Origin: Gammaproteobacteria bacterium
GTDB taxonomy: Bacteria; Pseudomonadota; Gammaproteobacteria; PS1; Pseudothioglobaceae
Length of the DNA stretch: 64,000 bases
Reading direction: 5' to 3'
Assembly: GCA_030739975.1 (NCBI GenBank)
Contig: JASLYC010000084.1
Span: 1-64,000 of the forward strand
Shown here: positions 51,108 through 62,617 of the stretch, in pieces
Numbering within the stretch: position 1 is the first letter of the stretch
Layout of the letters: every line of letters starts with the position of its first letter
Translations under genes and position numbers: made by a program
Notes under the pieces: model-generated
What the model was told of the DNA's origin: nothing
The model's input: the letters and a program-made list of their open reading frames with translations, nothing else
The model's database searches: none

Positions 51108-51971
51108 TCATTGGTGGCCATGATTGCCGGAATATTTATTCGTTGATGGTGTCTGCCAACCTTTCAAACTGTCTTTATTTGGTTTATAGATTTCAATTTG
51201 TAAGGGGTAGCAATCAGCTAGATCACTCGAATGTGTGCTAGAACAGTCTCCTCCTGGACAAGCCGATAAAGCACCCAATATATCAATTTCAGCAAAAAAC
51301 TCTAGGTAGTCTCCTGGCTTTACAGGGCTAGCCTTCATAAAGTATTGGTGAGTATCCTTTGTGAAACCTGTACACATAAAAACATTAAGGACATCGTGCA
51401 CCCATTTTTCTGCCTCAAATATTGACTTTCCAGTTTCATATGACAGGGCTCTTGTTAAGTTTGAATGGCAGCATTGGTGGTAGTTATCTCCAGACAATAA
51501 TTTATGGGTATATGGGTCGCATCTAGTGCCAATAACGTCATGAACACTACTCCCGTCTTCATCCCAACCATACCAATCTAGAGTGTCAAAAGTAATTGTT
51601 GCCATAGGTCTAAAAAATGGAAAGTTACTCCACATCTGGTCTCCGGTACTTAGGTGCGTTCCGTGTAGGGCTCTTGTTTTTCCACTATAAAAATGCTCAT
51701 CCAAGTTGTCCCTATTCCAAAGGTTTAGGTCTCCGACTTGAGGACCCTCAGTGCTAACAATTCTAAAAAAGTTGCCCGCGCTAACAGTGAAAGTTGCAGC
51801 CTCTCTTGGAGGCACAACTAACTTATCTACCATTACCATTTTTTCACGCATTAGTTGATAATGACTAAGGTTTGGGAGCGGTAAATTATCTGTTGGGTAA
51901 GCTATTACAGGCTTATTCTCACGAAAATAATTTGCGTTTTTAGGTTCCTTGGATTGGGGATTTTTTTTCAA
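51108..51971 (-). CDS. DUF1989 / urea carboxylase-associated family protein
   Basis: VPPREAATFTVSAGNFFRIVSTEGPQVGDLNLWN; HQCCHSNLTRAL; ALSACPGGDCS motifs. Confidence 0.85.
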   Translation of the reverse strand: MKKNPQSKEPKNANYFRENKPVIAYPTDNLPLPNLSHYQLMREKMVMVDKLVVPPREAATFTVSAGNFFRIVSTEGPQVGDLNLWNRDNLDEHFYSGKTRALHGTHLSTGDQMWSNFPFFRPMATITFDTLDWYGWDEDGSSVHDVIGTRCDPYTHKLLSGDNYHQCCHSNLTRALSYETGKSIFEAEKWVHDVLNVFMCTGFTKDTHQYFMKASPVKPGDYLEFFAEIDILGALSACPGGDCSSTHSSDLADCYPLQIEIYKPNKDSLKGWQTPSTNKYSGNHGHQ

Positions 51972-52079
51972 TGTTATATAAATTAATAAGCTCTATTTAC
52001 CAAGAATTGTCGCACAATATTCGCACCTTAAGTGCTTAATATTCGATTAATTTAGTTAGTAATTATTGTCTGAATTTGT

Positions 52080-52244
52080 TTACAAAAATGGCTTACTGAA
52101 ATGCCTTTTTAGAATCCCTTTCTTTTCTAGGCGTTTCTCGTACTCTGTAATATTGTTAACGAGCTTTCTATCGTAGTAATAGATTACTAAAAAACACCCA
52201 AACAAAAATAACAATACCAAAATAAGTAGTGTTGTTTCGGTCAT
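52080..52244 (-). CDS. Small single-TM protein (54 aa), translationally coupled to sbmA/bacA-like gene
   Basis: Own reading: MTETTLLILVLLFLFGCFLVIYYYDRKLVNNITEYEKRLEKKGILKRHFSKPFL; ATGA overlap with upstream stop; absent from ORF track because of length. Confidence 0.65.
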   Translation of the reverse strand: MTETTLLILVLLFLFGCFLVIYYYDRKLVNNITEYEKRLEKKGILKRHFSKPFL

Positions 52245-53275
52245 TTTGCCTCCTCATACTTAGCCAAGTTTGATTCAAATTCGTGCAATCTTTTCCAAAT
52301 CGATCTCAGCTCTGTAATAGTTGTCCAGTTGTGTAAGAATAGTGCAAATCCGCCATGCACTTTACTAAAAGCGTTAGATACTTGAACCATAATGCCTAAA
52401 GTTATTGCGCCAGTAAATAAGCTTGGGCCCATAACAAGGTAAGGGGCAATAATCATGAACTGGTCATAAAAAACCACCCAACAATCGAAATAACCATAGT
52501 GCAAGTAAAGACGATAGTAGTTAAACTTGATTCCCAAAAAGAGTTCTGCAAGGGTGTCCGACTGTGCATAATTTGCCTTGTCGTCTTCCCCGAGCACCAA
52601 ATCCTTTCTAAATGCTGCTTCAACCCTTTGATTGTTGTATTCCAATCCAGGCAGCTTCCAACCAACAAACCATGAGATTGCTAGGCCTCCTAAAGAAATT
52701 ACAAGGGTTAGCCAAACAAGCGAACCTTCTATATCTCTAATAACTGGAATATCTATCTTGTCGCTAAACCCGTACAAAATTGGAATAAAGGCGATCAATG
52801 TCATTATCGAACGAATAACTTGTAAGCCCATTGACTCAATTAATTTTGCCCAACGATTACAATCCTCTTGTATCCTTTGGCTTGCGCCTTCAATCTCTTG
52901 ATCTACAGCTTGCCATTTAGGTATATAGTTAAAGGTTATTGCCTCTCTCCATCTAAGACCGTAAATTCTTGTAAACCATCCAGTAAAAATTGCTAAGGCG
53001 ATATATGGAAACGCTATCACTGCAAATGACGGGGTACCTTCAAACCCTGTCAGTATATAGTCCAAAGAAATCAATTGATCATAAAGCTGTGTAATGCCTT
53101 CTTGTGGTTTATCTACGTAGTCTTTTGCATTTTGAAGAAGGTCATAAAAAACACCGTACCACTCGTTGATTGCAACAGTCATTTGTACCTGCGCCCAAAG
53201 AGAAATAATAAGTGCTAAGGCGCCTCCATAAGCCCATAGCGCCCATTCTTTTGATCTATAAAATGACTCTATCAT
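52241..53275 (-). CDS. SbmA/BacA-like peptide transporter family protein
   Basis: GLRWREAITFNYIPKWQAVDQEIEGASQRIQEDCNRWA, GWKLPGLEYNNQRVEAAFRKDLVLGEDD, match the SbmA pattern. Confidence 0.9.
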   Translation of the reverse strand: MIESFYRSKEWALWAYGGALALIISLWAQVQMTVAINEWYGVFYDLLQNAKDYVDKPQEGITQLYDQLISLDYILTGFEGTPSFAVIAFPYIALAIFTGWFTRIYGLRWREAITFNYIPKWQAVDQEIEGASQRIQEDCNRWAKLIESMGLQVIRSIMTLIAFIPILYGFSDKIDIPVIRDIEGSLVWLTLVISLGGLAISWFVGWKLPGLEYNNQRVEAAFRKDLVLGEDDKANYAQSDTLAELFLGIKFNYYRLYLHYGYFDCWVVFYDQFMIIAPYLVMGPSLFTGAITLGIMVQVSNAFSKVHGGFALFLHNWTTITELRSIWKRLHEFESNLAKYEEAK

Positions 53276-53352
53276 GAAGCTCCTTTATATTCAGTCAAAC
53301 TTAGTTCAGGCGCCTTAATAACCTTTGTATTTTGGAGTACCTTAATAAGCAA

Positions 53353-54551
<1,199 letters not shown>

Positions 54552-54555
<4 letters not shown>

Positions 54556-55160
54556 TTATTTACCTGCCTTATAAATTGCTTTATTTTATCAATATCTTTA
54601 ACACCTTTTGAACTTTCAACGCCACTAGACACATCAACTGCGTATGGTTTTACTATGTTAATTGCCTCACTAACTGTTTCATGGTTCAATCCTCCAGCCA
54701 AAATAATTGGAGTATCGACTTTAACCTTCGCTAAAGACCATTCAAAGCTTTCCCCGGTGCCACCATATGACGACTCTTTAAAAGAATCTAGCAACAGACC
54801 GCTCGCTTTGGAGTACTTTTTTGCCATGCTAGCTATATTGGTTTTGTCATTAACTCGAAGGGCCTTGATAAATGGCACTCCATATTGCTTACACTCTTCG
54901 TGACTTTCTTCTCCATGAAATTGCAGGGTATCTAAAGGCACTTCGCAAAGTACTTCATCAATAAACCTCGAATCTGCATTAACAAAAAGGCCGACGCGGT
55001 TTATGAATGGCGGCAATGCGTTGATAATTTCATTGGCAGCCTCAACCTCAACATTTCTGGGGGATTTGTCGTAAAACACAAGGCCTACAGCGTCAATACC
55101 AAGCAAACATGCTTGTTTTGCATTTTCAGCCTGAGTGAAGCCACATATTTTAATTTTCAT
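54552..55160 (-). CDS. trpF: Phosphoribosylanthranilate isomerase
   Basis: [40 protein letters not shown]. Confidence 0.95.
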
Positions 55161-55165
55161 TATTC

Positions 55166-55894
55166 TTAGTGTTTAGTTTCATTAATAGCATCTTTAGCTA
55201 TTTGTGCTCTAATTTTATCTTGATCAACCCACCACTCATTTGCAGTCAGCACATCAAGTGCGCCAGAAAGTTTTTTTAAAAAAACCTCTGGCTTATCAAG
55301 TTCAAGTGTTTTCCGCCAAAGATCAAAAGAAGACTGGTCACTTATATGTGAATGCTTGTCAGCTACACTAGTCAACATCTGCAACGCAAAAAAAGTTAAG
55401 TCGTCATCTTCACCACAACGAGCTGAGGTTATATAGTGTGCGACTGCAGCTGCCACCGCTCTTGTGTCTGCCTCCTCAGGAGACTCGTCAATTAAGTGTT
55501 GGATCATGGCAACAGTAATTTCTGGATTAATTGGGAATACTACTCCCAACCATATCGCATGGGCTAGAGCCTTTAATGATTCTGGTCCTTCAGATAGGTA
55601 CATCACATCACATGCCTCAACTGCCAACTCCCACAATTCTGCTTCGTGGGCCAAATTAAATGCCTCAGAAGATTTTTTCCACGCATCAGAGCCCTCATAC
55701 CTCTCGACCTGTATTCTTCCTATCTCGATTAGTGTCTGAATTCTTTCATCTACCGGAGAGGTATTGTTTTGTTCTAAAAGCTGCCCTTCGAAATACTCTA
55801 GTCTTGCCTTTAATTGCTCTTCGTTAGCATAAACGTCTTCGGAGTCGTCCCCATCAAAAATGTCGCTACCCTTGTTTATATACTTAAATCCCAT
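55166..55894 (-). CDS. Uncharacterised acidic, helical-repeat-like protein (242 aa)
   Basis: Long ORF between trpF and topA; TPR-like composition (EAFNLAHEAELWELAVEACDVMYL); no confident family. Confidence 0.8.
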   Translation of the reverse strand: MGFKYINKGSDIFDGDDSEDVYANEEQLKARLEYFEGQLLEQNNTSPVDERIQTLIEIGRIQVERYEGSDAWKKSSEAFNLAHEAELWELAVEACDVMYLSEGPESLKALAHAIWLGVVFPINPEITVAMIQHLIDESPEEADTRAVAAAVAHYITSARCGEDDDLTFFALQMLTSVADKHSHISDQSSFDLWRKTLELDKPEVFLKKLSGALDVLTANEWWVDQDKIRAQIAKDAINETKH

Positions 55895-55908
55895 AATAAT
55901 ATTCGTAA

Positions 55909-56091
55909 TTAATAGAAAGCAGCCTCTAACCTATCTTCCCAGTTTTCAGGGGTGTCTCTATAGTCGGGCTTAACGTCCATTTTAAAAAAACGCTCTGAAT
56001 TTGATGTAGAGATTGAATTTATGATTAAAACCAAATCTTCAAATGAATCAATATCAGTATACGCAATCATAACTTCACTTAATAACAACAT
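55909..56091 (-). CDS. Small uncharacterised acidic protein (up to 60 aa; start possibly at MIAYTDIDSF)
   Basis: ORF immediately upstream of and co-oriented with the 242-aa protein. Confidence 0.55.
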   Translation of the reverse strand: MLLLSEVMIAYTDIDSFEDLVLIINSISTSNSERFFKMDVKPDYRDTPENWEDRLEAAFY

Positions 56092-56174
56092 ATAACTAAA
56101 TGCATGGCAAATGATTGATATTTTACACTGGAGCTATATTAATTGTTTTATAACGAAATTGTAGCTTGATTTTG

Positions 56175-58511
56175 CTAGGCCTTTTTTGTGGGTTTTTTCT
56201 TTTTTTTCTTAGCTGCTTTAGATTTAATCTTGCCAGAAATCGCCTTTACACATTCTTCAAGGCTTAGTTCAGATGGGTCTTTATCTCCAAACAGCTTCTT
56301 TATGGTGATATTTTTTTGCCCTTTGCCGCGCTTCTTTCCGTTCCAAATATATGGACCAAAACGACCGTTGAGTATCTGAATTTCAGAGTCATCGAACTTT
56401 TTGATTATTCGCTCTGCATCAAACTTTTCTTTTGCTGCTATAAGTAATAATGCGTCCTCAATAGTTACTTCTTCTGGCGTGTGTTCTTTTAGTGAAACGT
56501 ATTTATTTCCGTATTGAATATATGGCCCAAACCTACCATAGTTAGCCTTTACCTTTGTCCCATCTGCGGTCTCTCCAACATTACGCGGCATATTAAAAAG
56601 CTCTAGAGCCTCTTCAAGAGTAATATTTTCAATATCTTGGCCACGCCTAAGTGAGGCAAATGTGGGCTTTTCTTCATCGTCTTGTTGACCAATTTGGGCG
56701 AACGCACCGTAACGTCCAAAACGTACACTAACTGGTTTTCCTGATTTGCTATCGTGCCCTAAAACACGTTTTCCATGGGTTTCGTCCCTTGATATATCTT
56801 TTGCAACTTCAATCTGTTCATGGAATGGGGTATAAAAATCCTTTACTACACTTTGCCAAGCAATGTCTTCAGTGGCAATCTTGTCAAAACTTCTTTCTAG
56901 GTTAGCAGTAAACTCGTAGTCAACTATGTTGCTGAAATTTTTTACTAAAAAATCATTCAACAAATAAGCAACATTTGTAGGGAATAGTTTGTTTTTTTCT
57001 GCTCCTGTTTTTTCAAAAGCAGTAGACTCTTGCAATTCATTGGATACAATTTCAATCAACTGGTATTCGCGCTCGTAGCCCTCTCTTGTTTCCTTGGAAA
57101 CATAGTTCCTGTCTTGCACTGTAGTAACCATAGTTGCAAAAGTTGACGGTCTTCCAATGCCCATTTGCTCAATTTTTTTCACTAAAGAGGCTTCTGTATA
57201 TCTAGCTTTCGGTCGTGTGAAGCTCTCCTTGGCGCTATATGAATTCAAACTCAAAAACTCTCCAGGGTTTAGTTTTGGTAACAACCTGTCTTCTGACGAC
57301 ATATAGTCGTATGTACTAAGGAATCCAGGAAATATTAAGACCTCACCTTTGGCAATAAAAGTCTCGTCCCTATTAGATATTTTTATATGTATTTTAGTTT
57401 TTTGCAATTTAGCGTCACTCATTTGTGATGCCAATGTGCGCTTGTATATTAGTGAATATAGTTTGGATGACAGTTCATCAAGTCCGAAAATGCTGGGCTT
57501 CGTTAGGTCGGTAGGCCTTATTGCTTCATGCGCCTCTTGTGCGCTAGTGTTTTTTGTTTTGTACCTCCTAAGGTGATGATAATCCGCGCCAAATTTCTCT
57601 TTGATTTGCTTTTCAGCCTCCTCAATTGCAATCTCAGAAAGGTTAAGTGAGTCTGTTCTCATGTAAGTTATAGCGCCGTCTCTATATAGATTTTGGGCTA
57701 TAGACATAGTCTGTTTAACTGAAAGACCTAACTTTTGGGAGGCCTCCTGTTGCAAGGTTGAAGTAGTGAATGGAGCCTTTGGTGAACGAATAGATGGTCT
57801 CTCGCCTATATCTATAACAGTTAAATCAGCGTTTACTAAATCTCTAGAAAAGTTTAATGCTTCATCTTTATTGGAAAATTCTTTGTCAAGTTTTACTTCA
57901 ACAGCATCGCCATCACTGGTAACTAGTTCTGCCTTAACTTTAAAAGAACTTTGGGCAACGTGATTTGTTATTTCTCTTTCCCTCTCAACTACAAGACGAA
58001 CAACTGGCGACTGAACCCTACCAGCGGAACGCGCTCCAGAAATCTTTCGCCATAGAACAGGAGATATCTCAAAGCCAACTAGTCTATCAATTACTCTACG
58101 AGCCTGCTGGGCATCAACTAAATGATGGTCAACAGTTCTTGGGTTTGCTACAGCCTCTGTGATAGCGTTTTTTGTTATCTCATTAAAGACTATTCTAGGA
58201 GTGTCAATAGGCAGTTTTAATGACTCAAGAAGATGCCACGCTATTGCCTCACCCTCACGATCCTCATCAGTTGCTAGATAGATAGTGCTAGCATTTTTTG
58301 CTAGCTTTCTTAATTCAGCTACGACCTTCTTCTTATCGTTACTGACAACATAGGTTGGCTGGAAATTATTCTCAAGGTCAATGCCCATGTCTTTTTTTGG
58401 CATATCACGTATATGGCCAATACTAGACTTAACTATATAGCCTTTACCTAAAAAGTTTTCTATTGTTTTTGCTTTTGCTGGTGACTCAACAATAACAAGA
58501 CTTGTCGACAT
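56175..58511 (-). CDS. topA: DNA topoisomerase I
   Basis: SLVIVESPAKAKTIENFLGKGY, ATDEDREGEAIAWHL, ITYMRTDS, Lys-rich C-terminus. Confidence 0.98.
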   Translation of the reverse strand: MSTSLVIVESPAKAKTIENFLGKGYIVKSSIGHIRDMPKKDMGIDLENNFQPTYVVSNDKKKVVAELRKLAKNASTIYLATDEDREGEAIAWHLLESLKLPIDTPRIVFNEITKNAITEAVANPRTVDHHLVDAQQARRVIDRLVGFEISPVLWRKISGARSAGRVQSPVVRLVVEREREITNHVAQSSFKVKAELVTSDGDAVEVKLDKEFSNKDEALNFSRDLVNADLTVIDIGERPSIRSPKAPFTTSTLQQEASQKLGLSVKQTMSIAQNLYRDGAITYMRTDSLNLSEIAIEEAEKQIKEKFGADYHHLRRYKTKNTSAQEAHEAIRPTDLTKPSIFGLDELSSKLYSLIYKRTLASQMSDAKLQKTKIHIKISNRDETFIAKGEVLIFPGFLSTYDYMSSEDRLLPKLNPGEFLSLNSYSAKESFTRPKARYTEASLVKKIEQMGIGRPSTFATMVTTVQDRNYVSKETREGYEREYQLIEIVSNELQESTAFEKTGAEKNKLFPTNVAYLLNDFLVKNFSNIVDYEFTANLERSFDKIATEDIAWQSVVKDFYTPFHEQIEVAKDISRDETHGKRVLGHDSKSGKPVSVRFGRYGAFAQIGQQDDEEKPTFASLRRGQDIENITLEEALELFNMPRNVGETADGTKVKANYGRFGPYIQYGNKYVSLKEHTPEEVTIEDALLLIAAKEKFDAERIIKKFDDSEIQILNGRFGPYIWNGKKRGKGQKNITIKKLFGDKDPSELSLEECVKAISGKIKSKAAKKKKKKPTKKA

Positions 58512-58996
58512 TATTGAAGCGTATGATTGTCATCAGAGAAAACAATAGATTCAAGCCATTGGGCTGAAACAATCTCGTCTGAACTGTTACCCAGAACCAT
58601 CATTACTACCCACTTAAGGTCCTCTAAAGAAAGGCTTGAGTCCCCTAAAGACATTACTTGGTTGATAATCATCTCACGCTGACTGGTGTCAAGCTGACCA
58701 ATATTTTCCATAAACAATAAAAATCCACGAGACTTTGCATCTATTTTGGACTTCTCTTCCTCGCTATAGATTCGCATCCCGCCATTGGCTGCTTCAAATG
58801 ACATAGACTTGCCATCTTGGAGTGTTGCAATATTTTCCAGCCAACTTAAAGCTTTGTCGATTTTACCTGTCTCAAATCCTGCCTCTGATAGATGTGCTTT
58901 AAGCGCTATATCATCAATCTGGCTTGATTCCTGTTCTGCCTCTTCAAAGAGATAATCAAACATGTAGGTTAAGACGTCAAGGATGTTATTAGTCAT
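58511..58996 (-). CDS. smg: DUF494 family protein Smg
   Basis: DVLTYMFDYLFEEAE N-terminus, LEDLKWVVMMVLGN C-terminal; next to topA. Confidence 0.93.
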   Translation of the reverse strand: MTNNILDVLTYMFDYLFEEAEQESSQIDDIALKAHLSEAGFETGKIDKALSWLENIATLQDGKSMSFEAANGGMRIYSEEEKSKIDAKSRGFLLFMENIGQLDTSQREMIINQVMSLGDSSLSLEDLKWVVMMVLGNSSDEIVSAQWLESIVFSDDNHTLQ

Positions 58997-59120
58997 AATT
59001 TATAAATTGGTTAATGTAAAGCTTTATTGTTCTATCCGCTATCAAAACTCTGGAAGAAAAATCAACCAGAACAAACTCATTTGTTATTACTTGGGGGCGT
59101 AAGAGCATTTTTTCAACCAT
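58989..59120 (-). CDS. Possible 43-aa small ORF overlapping the smg start
   Basis: Own reading: MVEKMLLRPQVITNEFVLVDFSSRVLIADRTIKLYINQFINYD; overlaps smg by 8 nt; weak evidence. Confidence 0.3.
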   Translation of the reverse strand: MVEKMLLRPQVITNEFVLVDFSSRVLIADRTIKLYINQFINYD

Positions 59121-59437
59121 CTAGCCATCCATTTTGAGATAGTAATGAGTGTATTTTAATATTATTATCAACTCCATACATACATTTTTATATACATAAG
59201 TTAGAATTATTAGTTATGTTGTTAATAATCTTTAGTTATTACTAATAAATATTGCTTTCTTTAGTAAGTTGCTCTTTGATTTTATTAATTGTTAATAATG
59301 CTAAATTAGCAATATATATTTAGTGACAAATTGTCTTTATATTAAGAAAAAATTTTGTATTTATATCTTTTTGCTGATAAATTGAGCTCTTTACTATATT
59401 AAAACTTTATTATAATTAACTTAAAAAAGGTTATAAC

Positions 59438-60064
59438 ATGCCCGTTCATGAAGTTTTACACCCTTTAGTTAAGCACAAGATTGGCTTAATTCGAAAATCA
59501 GATATTAGCACAAAAGCCTTTAGAGAGCTTGCTTCTGAAATTGGAACACTACTGACTTATGAGGCAACGACATCTTTACAAACAGAAAAGGTCGAAATAG
59601 ATTGTTGGTCAGGCCCTACCAATATTGAAAAAATATCTGGCAAAAAAATTACTGTGGTGCCAATCTTGCGTGCAGGAATAGGTATGCTTGATGGGGTGCT
59701 CAATGCGATACCAAACGCTAAGATTTCGGTTGTAGGACTTTACCGTAACGAAGAAACGCTTAAACCGGTTACATACTTCAAAAAAATGGTGTCCGATATT
59801 AGTCGGCGCAAAGCTATGATTATTGATCCAATGCTTGCAACAGGGGGGACTTTGGTTTCTACAATAGATATTTTAAAAGATGCTGGATGTAAAGATATTA
59901 TTGGTATTTTTTTGGTTGCGGCTCCAGAAGGAATAAAGCTTGTTAATAAACATCATCCAGACGTTGAAATATATACAGCTGCTATCGATTCGCATCTAAA
60001 CGAAAATGGCTATATTATTCCTGGATTAGGTGACGCTGGAGATAAGATTTTCGGCACAAAATAA
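59438..60064 (+). CDS. upp: Uracil phosphoribosyltransferase
   Basis: [37 protein letters not shown]. Confidence 0.97.
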   Translation: MPVHEVLHPLVKHKIGLIRKSDISTKAFRELASEIGTLLTYEATTSLQTEKVEIDCWSGPTNIEKISGKKITVVPILRAGIGMLDGVLNAIPNAKISVVGLYRNEETLKPVTYFKKMVSDISRRKAMIIDPMLATGGTLVSTIDILKDAGCKDIIGIFLVAAPEGIKLVNKHHPDVEIYTAAIDSHLNENGYIIPGLGDAGDKIFGTK

Positions 60065-60231
60065 CAAGCCATTTAACTAATTAATATTGATAATATATTT
60101 CTATAATTTATGACGATGTTTTAGTTTGTTGCATATATAGTATTTACTTGTCTGTTTTATAGGTATTCATCAATACAACATTACAAATAAAATATGGTAA
60201 AATTGCCCGCTTTTATTGGCAAATATATATT

Positions 60232-60366
60232 ATGAAAAGAACATTCCAACCCAGCGTACTGAAACGCAAGCGCACACATGGTTTTAGATCAAGAATGAGT
60301 ACCCGCTCTGGTCGCGCAATAATTAACGCACGCAGAAAAAAAGGACGCAAACGTTTAGCTGCCTAA
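60232..60366 (+). CDS. rpmH: 50S ribosomal protein bL34
   Basis: Own translation: [44 protein letters not shown]; below ORF-track length cutoff. Confidence 0.99.
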   Translation: MKRTFQPSVLKRKRTHGFRSRMSTRSGRAIINARRKKGRKRLAA

Positions 60367-60370
60367 ACCT

Positions 60371-60706
60371 ATGGACAATAGGCTAACGCGCCAAGCCAAA
60401 ATATTAAAGGCCTCTGAATATAAAGAAGTTTTTAGTTCTGGCCAGAAGAGAAAGGGCGAATACTGGACTGTAATAGCAAAGCCAAATAATTTATCTTTGC
60501 CGAGACTTGGTTTAGCAATTTCTAAAAAAGTCTCTCGTCTTGCAGTAGAAAGAAATCGTCTAAAAAGGATTGCTAGAGAAGTCTTTAGGAATTCAAAAAC
60601 AGACTTGGCAAGCTTGGAATTTGTGGTTATGTCCAAAAATAATACGAACGCTAATAATTCAGCATTATCAAGAGAACTTCTCATGTTGCTGAAAAAGTTT
60701 AACTAA
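60371..60706 (+). CDS. rnpA: Ribonuclease P protein component
   Basis: [28 protein letters not shown]; between rpmH and yidD. Confidence 0.96.
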   Translation: MDNRLTRQAKILKASEYKEVFSSGQKRKGEYWTVIAKPNNLSLPRLGLAISKKVSRLAVERNRLKRIAREVFRNSKTDLASLEFVVMSKNNTNANNSALSRELLMLLKKFN

Positions 60707-60708
60707 TC

Positions 60709-60936
60709 ATGATGCGCAAACTTATACTTATTCCCATTCGCTTTTATCAGCTTTTTATAAGCCCTTTGCTGGGTTCGAATTGTAGATTCTCACCGACATG
60801 TTCAGAATATGCCTTTGAAGCTGTGAAAGAGTTTGGAGTCATTAAAGGTCTAAAGATGAGTGTAAAAAGGATTGGCAAGTGCCACCCATGGCATGAAGGC
60901 GGATTTGACCCGTTACCAAAAAAACATAAATACTAA
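60709..60936 (+). CDS. yidD: Membrane protein insertion efficiency factor
   Basis: [45 protein letters not shown]. Confidence 0.97.
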   Translation: MMRKLILIPIRFYQLFISPLLGSNCRFSPTCSEYAFEAVKEFGVIKGLKMSVKRIGKCHPWHEGGFDPLPKKHKY

Positions 60937-60949
60937 AATAAATTAAACT

Positions 60950-62578
60950 ATGGACAATCAAAGACTATTTATTGTAATTGCAATTTTATTAAGTGTGTTC
61001 CTATTGTGGGACAAGTGGACCTTTAGAAATGCTCCCAGCTCTAATGTAAATAACGTAGAACAGAGTAGTGCAGTTTTAATAAACGAAAATATTGAAACAG
61101 CCTCTGACGTTCCAAATATTGAAACTGAAGCAGTAAGTCTAGATATAGATAAGAATGAGTCATATGAGAGCCACCCCTACACAAATATTAAAACTGACCT
61201 GCTCACAGTTGAGGTTAGTCACAAGGGTGGGGCCATACAAAATGCATATTTAAATACTTATCCGCTCGAGCTAGGAAGCCAGGAAAAGTTTCAACTTCTT
61301 AGCAACAAGAAGGGCTCTGTTTTTCAAGCCCAAAGCGGCTTAGCTTCCAAAGAGGAGTCTCTGCCAAGCCATTTGTCAATGTTTAGCTCTGATAGGTCTA
61401 ACTACGAAATGACAAATAATGAATTAGTTGTTCCGTTTACTTGGAAGAGTGAAAATGGCGTTGAGGTCACAAAAACTTACCGCTTTAAAAGGGGCAGCTA
61501 TATTATTGAGCTTGATTACGAAATAATTAACAACTCAAATAACCCTATTGGAACTAAAAGCTATGTTCGGCTTGAGAGAGACTTTTTAGAGCAATCTAAC
61601 ATGATGATGCCTACATTTACAGGCGGTATTGTTTATGATAAAGCCTCAGATAGTGTACAAAAAAATAAATTTGAAGACTGGTCTGACTTTGACACTGAAA
61701 TAGATGAAAGATCCATAGGTGGCTGGATGGCTATGGTTCAACAGTACTTTGTTGCCGCCTGGGTTCCTAAACAAGACGAGGAACAAAAATATTCTGCTAC
61801 TGTGGTTAACAACCTATATAAGCTTACTGATGTGGGCCCACAAATAACAATAAATCCAGGCACAAGTGTTACTATGTCGCCTCAAAAACTTTATATAGGG
61901 CCTAAAGAATATGGCAACGTTGAAAAGGTAGCAACAGGCTTAAATTACACTCTAGATTATGGCTGGCTAGATATACTTGCAGACCCTCTTTCGTGGATTA
62001 TTCACAAGGTTAATTATTATGTAAATAGCTGGGGATGGTCCATAATTATAATCACATTTATGATTAAACTGGCATTCTACCCTCTGTCTGAAAAGTCCTA
62101 CAAGTCAATGGCAGGAATGAGAAAACTGGCCCCAAGACTAGAAAAAATTAAAAAGACTTATGGTGACGATAAGCAAAAAATGGGCCAAAAAACCATGGAG
62201 CTTTACAAAAAAGAAAAAATTAATCCGGCTTCAGGGTGTCTACCTATAATCGTTCAAATTCCTGTATTTATTGCTTTTTATTGGATGCTATTAGATACTG
62301 TAGAGCTTAGACAAATGTCGTTCTTTTACTTGCCAGACCTGTCAGCAAAAGACCCTTACTACATCTTACCGATACTTATGGGCGCCTCTATGCTTTTTCA
62401 GCAAAAGCTAAACCCTCCTCCTGCCGACCCGATGCAGGCCAAAATAATGATGGCTTTGCCATTTGTGTTTACTATATTTTTCTTGTGGTTCCCGTCGGGG
62501 TTAGTTCTTTATTGGGTGGTAAACAATACTTTATCTATAGCACAACAGTGGACAATCAATAAACGCATTAATGGTTAA
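60950..62578 (+). CDS. yidC: Membrane protein insertase YidC
   Basis: N-terminal TM, periplasmic domain, KLAFYPLSEKSYKSMAGMRKLAPRLEKIKKTYGDDKQKM. Confidence 0.98.
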   Translation: MDNQRLFIVIAILLSVFLLWDKWTFRNAPSSNVNNVEQSSAVLINENIETASDVPNIETEAVSLDIDKNESYESHPYTNIKTDLLTVEVSHKGGAIQNAYLNTYPLELGSQEKFQLLSNKKGSVFQAQSGLASKEESLPSHLSMFSSDRSNYEMTNNELVVPFTWKSENGVEVTKTYRFKRGSYIIELDYEIINNSNNPIGTKSYVRLERDFLEQSNMMMPTFTGGIVYDKASDSVQKNKFEDWSDFDTEIDERSIGGWMAMVQQYFVAAWVPKQDEEQKYSATVVNNLYKLTDVGPQITINPGTSVTMSPQKLYIGPKEYGNVEKVATGLNYTLDYGWLDILADPLSWIIHKVNYYVNSWGWSIIIITFMIKLAFYPLSEKSYKSMAGMRKLAPRLEKIKKTYGDDKQKMGQKTMELYKKEKINPASGCLPIIVQIPVFIAFYWMLLDTVELRQMSFFYLPDLSAKDPYYILPILMGASMLFQQKLNPPPADPMQAKIMMALPFVFTIFFLWFPSGLVLYWVVNNTLSIAQQWTINKRING

Positions 62579-62617
62579 TAAGGTTTTAGATAAAATGCAT
62601 CGACGTCCACTACTATA

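Noticed and set aside
59000-60231. Possible oriC near rpmH-rnpA-yidD-yidC
   Set aside because: No DnaA-box-like TTATCCACA cluster, and dnaA/dnaN are not present; AT richness alone is not enough
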